Below are positions 31,626-36,280 of a DNA stretch of 36,280 bases, piece by piece. The translations under genes and the position numbers were made by a program. This DNA is from CAZUQP01 sp964622455. GTDB lineage: Bacteria > Pseudomonadota > Gammaproteobacteria > DSM-16500. How positions within the stretch are numbered: position 1 is the stretch's first letter; each line of letters starts with the position of its first letter. Under the pieces are notes generated by a model. That model saw only the letters and a program-made list of their open reading frames with translations, had not been told where the DNA came from and ran no database searches. Where the stretch lies: the NCBI GenBank assembly GCA_964622455.1, contig CAZUQP010000004.1, forward strand, positions 1 to 36,280, given 5' to 3'.

Positions 31626-32693
31626 CTAATAATCTTGTTTCATGGCCGCTTTAGCAAGCTTAAGTGTTTCATTCGCAATAGAATTTGCGTGCTCCGCCCC
31701 TTTTTGCAATATAGAAAGCACTCCGCCAGGATCTTTTTCATAGATTTCGCGGCGTTTTCGAATGGGTTCAATCACATTGACCAATACTTCAATTAAACGT
31801 TTTTTACACTCAACATCACCAATTTTTCCTTGTTGATAACGTGCCTTTGCTTCAGTTACCCAAGCATGATCAGGATTAAACGTATCGTGAAAAATCCACA
31901 AGGGATTATTGGTGAGAGTGCCAGGATCTGTTGCTTTCAAACGTTTGGGATCTGTGTACATCCCCATTACTTTGCGTGTGATGGCATCTGCATCATCACT
32001 TAATAAAATAGCATTGTTGAGTGACTTAGACATTTTTAATAAATTTCCAGAAGCATCGGGTGCTCCTGTCCCAACCAGGCGGCGTGCGCGGCCTAGTTTG
32101 ACCTCGACAATCGGAAATAAACCGCCTTTTGTTAAATAATCTTTATCTTCCGTATGAGAATCAACGCCTAAATATAATTGATTAAAACGCCGCGCCACTT
32201 CACGCGTCATTTCAATGTGCGGCACTTGATCTTCGCCGACAGGCACAATTTCAGGTCTAAACGCTAAAATATCAGCGACTTGTCCAACTGGATAAAGCAA
32301 AAATCCAAATGGATAATTGTCCCCTAATCCTTTGTCTCGAATTTCATCTTTGACCGTTGGATTTCGCATTAAACGCGGATAAGGAATCAGCATGCTGAAA
32401 AAAAATGTGAGTTCTGCAATTGCGGGTATTTCAGATTGAATAAACATCGTACTTTTTTTAGGATCAATCCCGGCCGCCAGCCAATCCGTTGCGACATCAA
32501 TGACGCTTTGGCGAATTTCATCGGGCTTATCCATGCGCGTCGTAAACGCATGCACGTTGGCAATAATAAAATAACAATCGTAGTGATCTTGCAGGGCAAG
32601 ACGATTTTCCAATGACCCGACCCAATGTCCTAAGTGCAATCGACCCGTCGGTGTATCGCCCGTTAATAATCGTGGTTTTTTTTGAGATGCCAT
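31626..32693 (-). CDS. trpS: Tryptophanyl-tRNA synthetase
   Basis: TrpS charges tRNA-Trp. The 355-residue class I enzyme has the HIGH-type motif TGRLHLGH (16-23), GEDQVPHIE (153-161) and the KMSKS motif (220-224), all in the expected order. AGGG is found 9 nt before the ATG. It lies 10 bp after rsmD on the same strand, an uncommon neighbour; in many relatives rsmD is followed by coaD. Confidence 0.95.
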   Translation of the reverse strand: MASQKKPRLLTGDTPTGRLHLGHWVGSLENRLALQDHYDCYFIIANVHAFTTRMDKPDEIRQSVIDVATDWLAAGIDPKKSTMFIQSEIPAIAELTFFFSMLIPYPRLMRNPTVKDEIRDKGLGDNYPFGFLLYPVGQVADILAFRPEIVPVGEDQVPHIEMTREVARRFNQLYLGVDSHTEDKDYLTKGGLFPIVEVKLGRARRLVGTGAPDASGNLLKMSKSLNNAILLSDDADAITRKVMGMYTDPKRLKATDPGTLTNNPLWIFHDTFNPDHAWVTEAKARYQQGKIGDVECKKRLIEVLVNVIEPIRKRREIYEKDPGGVLSILQKGAEHANSIANETLKLAKAAMKQDY

Positions 32694-32703
32694 AATAATT
32701 ACC

Positions 32704-33264
32704 CTATAATGCTCGCCGCAATGCTAAATGATATCTGACTTGACCTGCTCGCTTATTTTTAACCATTTCCCAATTCGAAGGTAACATGTTTTCTGTAATA
32801 GGATCTCGTGATTCTAAATAAATATAGGCTGTTTTTGCTAAAAAACCTTGCTCTTCTAAATAAAAACAACATGAAGACAGTATAGAATGTTTGAAGGGCG
32901 GATCAAGAAAAATAATATCAAAGGGTTTTTCAGGTTTTTTTAATTGCTCGGGCACTTTTGCCCGATAAAGTGTTGCGTTTTCCGCTTTAAAAAGTACTAA
33001 TTCTGATTTTAATAGTTGGATCACAGCGGGTGAATCATCCACCAAAACAACATGCGCTGCACCTCGTGATAAAGCTTCAAATCCAAGCGCCCCGCTTCCT
33101 GCAAATGCATCCAAACAATAAGCGCCCGGCAAGATAGGCGCTAACCAATTAAAAAGAGTTTCACGGACCCGATCAGGTGTTGGGCGTAAATTCGGGACAT
33201 CAGGCACTTTTAATTTGCGCCCGCGCCATTCACCCCCGATAATGCGTACTATGCCTTGACTCAT
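32704..33264 (-). CDS. rsmD: 16S rRNA (guanine966-N2)-methyltransferase
   Basis: RsmD methylates G966 of 16S rRNA in assembling 30S subunits. The 186-residue protein has IIGGEWRGRKL near the N-terminus and RPTPDRVRETLFNWL (27-41). The SAM-binding DAFAGSGALG is at 52-61 and the catalytic DPPF at 121-124. It is divergent from ftsY with a 48-bp gap, the usual arrangement in gammaproteobacteria where the two genes are linked. No Shine-Dalgarno sequence is evident before its ATG, so it may be translated from a short leader. Confidence 0.95.
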   Translation of the reverse strand: MSQGIVRIIGGEWRGRKLKVPDVPNLRPTPDRVRETLFNWLAPILPGAYCLDAFAGSGALGFEALSRGAAHVVLVDDSPAVIQLLKSELVLFKAENATLYRAKVPEQLKKPEKPFDIIFLDPPFKHSILSSCCFYLEEQGFLAKTAYIYLESRDPITENMLPSNWEMVKNKRAGQVRYHLALRRAL

Positions 33265-33312
33265 GAGGATATGTTACCATTGACGTTTGATTTGCCGACA
33301 CCAGGATACACC

Positions 33313-34311
33313 ATGTTCAACATTTTAAAACGAAAAAAATCATCTTCAGATGGTGCCTCCTCCACTGAAAAAACGGGATTTTTTTCCCGCCTCAAAGCAG
33401 GTCTTTCAAAAACACGTACCAGCCTTACTGAAAATATTGCCAATATTATTCTCGGTAAAAAAAATCTTGATAAAGAAGTGCTTGATTTAATTGAAACTCA
33501 ATTACTGACAGCAGATGTTGGCATTGATGCAACAGAACAATTGGTGTCACACCTCACTCAAAAACTTGCACGTAATGAATTAAATGATACTGAAGCCGCC
33601 CTTCATTGTTTGCAAGAGGACATGAAAGCTATTTTAAAACCGTGCGAAAAGCCTCTCATTATCCCTCAAAATAAAATACCTGCTGTTATTTTAGTCGTAG
33701 GCATTAACGGTTCAGGCAAAACAACTACCATTGGTAAATTAGCGAAGCATTTAAAATCTGAAGGAAAAAAAGTGATGTTAGCAGCGGGCGACACCTTTCG
33801 TGCAGCTGCCATTGAACAATTACAAATTTGGGGTGAACGTAATCACATCCCGGTCGTAGCCCAACAATCCGGTGCCGATACCGCCGCAGTCATCTATGAT
33901 GCGATGGAATCAGCTAAAGCGCGCGGCATGGAAATATTAATTGCTGATACCGCCGGACGGTTGCACACACAAACCGGTTTGATGGATGAATTAAAAAAAG
34001 TAAAACGCGTGCTCGCAAAACTCGATCCAACCGCCCCTCATGAAATCTTGCTCGTATTGGATGCAAGCATTGGGCAAAATGCTTTAAATCAAGCAAAACA
34101 ATTTAATGATGCCTTGGGCATTACGGGAATTGCACTGACTAAGCTTGATGGCACCGCAAAGGGGGGGATTATTTTTGCTATCGCAAAACAATTAACCATC
34201 CCTATTCGTTTTATTGGGGTGGGTGAAGGCATTGATGACTTAAGGCCCTTTAATGCTGATGAATTTGTAGCGGCTTTGTTTCAGCAAGACGCGCCAGGTC
34301 CCATGCATTGA
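33313..34311 (+). CDS. ftsY: Signal recognition particle receptor FtsY
   Basis: FtsY receives ribosome-bound SRP at the inner membrane and hydrolyses GTP with Ffh. The 332-residue protein has the N domain followed by the G domain: GINGSGKTTT (130-139), DTFRAAA (160-166), DTAGRLH (212-218) and TKLDGTAKGG (276-285). The long acidic A domain of E. coli FtsY (497 aa) is absent, and a short basic N-terminal stretch (KRKK) could serve membrane attachment. ATG 33313 is chosen because AGGA lies 6 nt upstream. In many gammaproteobacteria ftsE, ftsX and rpoH follow; here a toxin-antitoxin module comes next and then rpoH. Confidence 0.95.
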   Translation: MFNILKRKKSSSDGASSTEKTGFFSRLKAGLSKTRTSLTENIANIILGKKNLDKEVLDLIETQLLTADVGIDATEQLVSHLTQKLARNELNDTEAALHCLQEDMKAILKPCEKPLIIPQNKIPAVILVVGINGSGKTTTIGKLAKHLKSEGKKVMLAAGDTFRAAAIEQLQIWGERNHIPVVAQQSGADTAAVIYDAMESAKARGMEILIADTAGRLHTQTGLMDELKKVKRVLAKLDPTAPHEILLVLDASIGQNALNQAKQFNDALGITGIALTKLDGTAKGGIIFAIAKQLTIPIRFIGVGEGIDDLRPFNADEFVAALFQQDAPGPMH

Positions 34312-34425
34312 CTATAGAAAAAATTTAGATACTTTAACTTCAAATGTTCTAGCATGTTTATTAACGGATAAAGCCCTGTCAGGGATTCTAAGGATTTCAC
34401 CCGCCATGCCTTGTAACACACTAAT

Positions 34426-34692
34426 TCAAGCTACTTTTTTGATATCAAAATCTGGGAAAAGTAATACCGCTGGATGAACTTTCAATGCTTTTGCAAAAAC
34501 AATGGCTCTTTCACGCCCCATTTGCCTAGCGTTACTTTCTAATGCTGAAATGTTTGACTGACTAATGCCTGTTATTTTAGATAAATCAGCTTGTGTCAGC
34601 CCTTGCAGCTCACGGAGCATTTTAAGTGCCTCACCAGGAGTGAGATGGGCATGGACCTTGGCCTTTACAAAATCTTTTTTATTAACCTTCAT
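34426..34692 (-). CDS. HigA-type antitoxin (XRE-family helix-turn-helix)
   Basis: The 88-residue protein has the XRE helix-turn-helix: LTPGEALKMLRELQGLTQAD, then LSKITGISQSNISALESNAR (about 40-59). A C-terminal segment (KALKVHPAVLLFPDF) follows. This is the HigA type of antitoxin, which represses its own operon. ATG 34692 has GAGG 6 nt upstream; an in-frame start at 34704 overlaps the toxin stop. The order toxin then antitoxin is that of higBA loci. The gene faces ftsY tail to tail and is minus-strand. Confidence 0.85.
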   Translation of the reverse strand: MKVNKKDFVKAKVHAHLTPGEALKMLRELQGLTQADLSKITGISQSNISALESNARQMGRERAIVFAKALKVHPAVLLFPDFDIKKVA

Positions 34693-34703
34693 TATTCGCC
34701 TCA

Positions 34704-34976
34704 TTAATATTTATGAGCATTGATATCGATGACATAAACCTCTAACTGTTCTTTCTCGGCCGTATAAATAATTCGCCATTTTAATGAAAGCCTTGAAGAA
34801 CGGAACCCTTTCCATTCCCCTTTCAAAGGTTCATCATGATAGCCCTTAATTTCTCTTAGTCCTTGTATTCCTTGAAATTCAACAATTCTTTTCCAGATTT
34901 CATATTCTTTTCTGATACGTAAAGGAATAGTCTTAAGAGATTTAATAAGTGATTTTTTCTCGTATATTGTCCACAT
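34704..34976 (-). CDS. HigB/RelE-family toxin
   Basis: The 90-residue protein starts MWTIYEKKSLIKSLKTIPLR and has the region KGYHDEPLKGEWKGFRSSRL, followed by SLKWRIIYTAEKEQLEVYVIDINAHKY. The late arginine-strand and terminal AHKY match the C-terminal catalytic end of RelE-superfamily mRNA interferases. Unlike the RelE-like gene at 7952 it is full length. The start codon lies at the edge of a 13-bp inverted repeat, with no clear ribosome-binding site, so a leaderless or very short-leader transcript is possible. The antitoxin follows directly. Confidence 0.83.
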   Translation of the reverse strand: MWTIYEKKSLIKSLKTIPLRIRKEYEIWKRIVEFQGIQGLREIKGYHDEPLKGEWKGFRSSRLSLKWRIIYTAEKEQLEVYVIDINAHKY

Positions 34977-35009
34977 ATATACAATAGTATATATTCACTA
35001 TTGTATATA
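34976..35009. promoter_or_regulatory. Operator of the HigBA-type module (13-bp inverted repeat)
   Basis: TATATACAATAGT (34976-34988) and ACTATTGTATATA (34997-35009) are a perfect 13-bp inverted repeat separated by ATATATTC. It begins at the toxin start codon and spans the probable -10 region. This is the expected binding site for an XRE antitoxin dimer, alone or complexed with toxin, giving autorepression. Confidence 0.7.
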
Positions 35010-35167
35010 GTCAAGCACTGCCCGTCTTGCGCAATTCTAAGCACGCCGCATTTTAGCCATTGAGACTACGTTATTTATATCCATTTTTTCTATTTTAGCC
35101 GGCTGCTCAGCAAGCGGCTTGCCATAGCGGATTATTTGATCAACTCTGCTTGTGCGCACTAAGCAAG

Positions 35168-35196
35168 TTGGCATAGGCCCAAAAATTTAGTATATT
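35168..35196 (+). promoter_or_regulatory. sigma70-type promoter of rpoH
   Basis: TTGGCA (35168-35173) and TATATT (35191-35196) are separated by 17 bp, the optimal spacing. Transcription would start near 35203. The -10 element runs into the CIRCE operator by two bases. Confidence 0.65.
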
Positions 35197-35221
35197 AGCA
35201 CTCTAAGTCAGAGAGTGCTAA
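35195..35221. promoter_or_regulatory. CIRCE operator (HrcA binding site) upstream of rpoH
   Basis: TTAGCACTC (35195-35203), nine bases, then GAGTGCTAA (35213-35221) is an exact match to the CIRCE consensus TTAGCACTC-N9-GAGTGCTAA. It overlaps the -10 box and the predicted transcription start, and ends 9 bp before the rpoH ATG. HrcA bound here would block RNA polymerase. In the mRNA the same repeat could form a hairpin close to the start codon. No hrcA gene is in the window. Confidence 0.9.
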
Positions 35222-35230
35222 AATCAACTT

Positions 35231-36091
35231 ATGAGCAATAAAAGCCTACAAACCTTTAACCTTCATCTGCCCATTCATAGCATTGAGGCGTATATCCATT
35301 ACGTCAATCAAATTCCGCTCTTAAGCCAAGATGAAGAGCTTGAGTTAGCAACAAGACTCCATAAAGATAATGACCTTGCGGCAGCAAAACAATTGGTCTT
35401 GGCGCATCTGCGTTATGTTGTACATGTTGCGCGCGGCTATTTAGGTTATGGATTACCGTTAAATGATTTGATTCAAGAAGGCAATATTGGCTTGATGAAA
35501 GCGGTCAAACGTTTCAATCCCAATGTGGGCGCACGCTTGGTTACTTTTGCGATGCATTGGATCAAAGCTGAAATTCACGAATTTGTATTACGCAATTGGC
35601 GCATTGTAAAAGTTGCAACGACTAAAGCACAACGCAAATTGTTTTTTAACTTACGCCAAATGAAAAAACAGCTCGGCTGGTTGACTCAAGATGAAGTCAC
35701 AGAAGTTGCCAACTGCTTGCGGGTAAAACCTGAAACGGTGCGTGAAATGGAAATGCGCTTAAACAGCAGCGATATGCCATTTGATACTCAAGACGATGAT
35801 GATGAAGATAATGCGTATATTCCTCCTAGCCGATTTTTAGAAGATCACCGCTACAATCCCGCTGAAAACTTTGAAAAAAATGATTGGTTAGAAAGTTCGC
35901 ATGCTAATTTACACGCTGCATTAACCACATTAGATGAACGTTCTCAAGAAATATTACAGGCACGTTTTCTTTCGGATGGCAAAAAAACACTGCAAGATTT
36001 AGCGGATAAATATCGCGTTTCGGCAGAACGTATCCGACAATTAGAAAAAAATGCGCTGCAAAAATTAAAAATGGCGTTAAAGACGAATTAA
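35231..36091 (+). CDS. rpoH: RNA polymerase heat-shock sigma factor sigma-32
   Basis: RpoH directs RNA polymerase to heat-shock promoters. The 286-residue protein has region 2 (HLRYVVHVARGYLGYGLPLN, DLIQEGNIGLMKAVKRFNP). The RpoH box KLFFNLR is within QRKLFFNLR (134-142), and region 4 ends in DLADKYRVSAERIRQLE. Length matches E. coli RpoH (284 aa). It carries a CIRCE operator over its promoter. No strong Shine-Dalgarno sequence is seen before ATG 35231. Upstream genes ftsE and ftsX, its usual neighbours, are absent here, with a toxin-antitoxin module in their place. Confidence 0.96.
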   Translation: MSNKSLQTFNLHLPIHSIEAYIHYVNQIPLLSQDEELELATRLHKDNDLAAAKQLVLAHLRYVVHVARGYLGYGLPLNDLIQEGNIGLMKAVKRFNPNVGARLVTFAMHWIKAEIHEFVLRNWRIVKVATTKAQRKLFFNLRQMKKQLGWLTQDEVTEVANCLRVKPETVREMEMRLNSSDMPFDTQDDDDEDNAYIPPSRFLEDHRYNPAENFEKNDWLESSHANLHAALTTLDERSQEILQARFLSDGKKTLQDLADKYRVSAERIRQLEKNALQKLKMALKTN

Positions 36092-36113
36092 GTGCCAACC
36101 ACGTTTATTTTTT

Positions 36114-36134
36114 GAGATCGCAATTTGCGACCTC
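36114..36134. terminator. Possible rpoH terminator hairpin
   Basis: GAGATCGC (36114-36121) and GCGACCTC (36127-36134) pair with one mismatch around the loop AATTT, followed by AATTTGTGTTTT. It lies 22 bp after the rpoH stop. The T-run is interrupted, so the call is weak. Confidence 0.4.
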
Positions 36135-36140
36135 AATTTG

Positions 36141-36184
36141 TGTTTTCAGGCCGTAGGCCCTGAGACCCATTTAGCCCAGGGTCT
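36141..36184. repeat. Dispersed repeat, right copy, inverted relative to 18-65
   Basis: Its reverse complement reads CCCTGGGCTAAAT, a variable stretch, CAGGGCC, then CCTGAAAA. This matches the order in the copy at the start of the window, with a shared GTA-loop hairpin (CAGGCC-GTA-GGCCCTG, 36147-36162). No coding potential is seen. Confidence 0.6.
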
Positions 36185-36280
36185 AAGGTATAGACACATA
36201 AATTTTCATGAAGAATAAGGAAAATTTTTAAAAATCAATAAATTAACATTTGCTAAATAAACGTGCACAGTTAAAATTTC

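Noticed and set aside
34385..34397. CCCTGTCAGGG as an ftsY terminator
   Set aside because: The palindrome has a one-base centre and no T-run, so a stable terminator hairpin is unlikely.
1..36280. CRISPR array or phage integration signature
   Set aside because: No regularly spaced direct repeats, integrase, or tRNA-associated attachment duplication was seen.

Overview
The window is a chromosomal segment of a low-GC gammaproteobacterium. The best fit is the Legionellales (Coxiellaceae/Legionellaceae relatives). This rests on divergent ponA/pilM gene order followed by pilN, pilO-P, pilQ and aroK, on RpoH with a typical RpoH box, on kdsB (a Gram-negative outer membrane), and on effector-like accessory genes. 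The genus cannot be fixed from the sequence alone. Genes are densely packed and most are housekeeping; accessory material sits in small islands between conserved blocks.

Layout. 1-211: a dispersed repeat copy and a small hairpin. 212-1258: an FAD oxidoreductase. 1461-4153: a small Cys-rich exported protein, then kdsB, murI and rlmJ. 4288-7662: a glycine-zipper lipoprotein, bcp, an archaeal/eukaryotic-type proS and a class I aldolase. 7692-9560: a Phd/RelE-type toxin-antitoxin pair and a Fic-like protein with an altered active-site motif. 9631-9888: a MITE-like element with about 80-bp inverted termini. 14872-9904 (minus): hemE, yheT, B12-dependent nrdJ and a ferritin-like/VIT transporter, closely spaced. 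15007-16765: a Thr/Pro/Ala-rich lipoprotein and an NTF2-like/ArsR pair. 20993-16988 (minus): pilM, pilN, a fused pilO-pilP, a short pilQ and aroK; mrcA is divergent. 23637-24233: a glycine-rich membrane protein of unknown function. 27364-24304 (minus): ubiC, an inserted ParD-like/RelE module, ubiA and pdxB. 27393-29684: a rubredoxin-reductase-like flavoprotein and an unrecognised 357-aa protein. 29867-29979: a 113-bp inverted-repeat element. 30028-33264: marC, a PH-domain membrane protein and the minus-strand run rsmD, trpS, a 112-aa protein and a 43-aa membrane peptide. 33313-36091: ftsY, a HigBA-type module and rpoH. An inverted relative of the first repeat closes the window.

How it works together. 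The conserved blocks serve envelope synthesis (kdsB, murI, mrcA), translation (proS, trpS, rlmJ, rsmD), haem and ubiquinone synthesis (hemE, ubiC, ubiA), pyridoxal phosphate synthesis (pdxB), DNA precursors (nrdJ), a competence-type pilus basal body and membrane targeting (ftsY). The strongest regulatory observation is a letter-perfect CIRCE operator overlapping the -10 of a good sigma70-type promoter directly before rpoH. It implies HrcA repression of the heat-shock sigma factor itself. Three type II toxin-antitoxin modules occur in 36 kb. Two of them lie inside otherwise conserved gene orders: between ubiC and ubiA, and between ftsY and rpoH where ftsEX normally stand.
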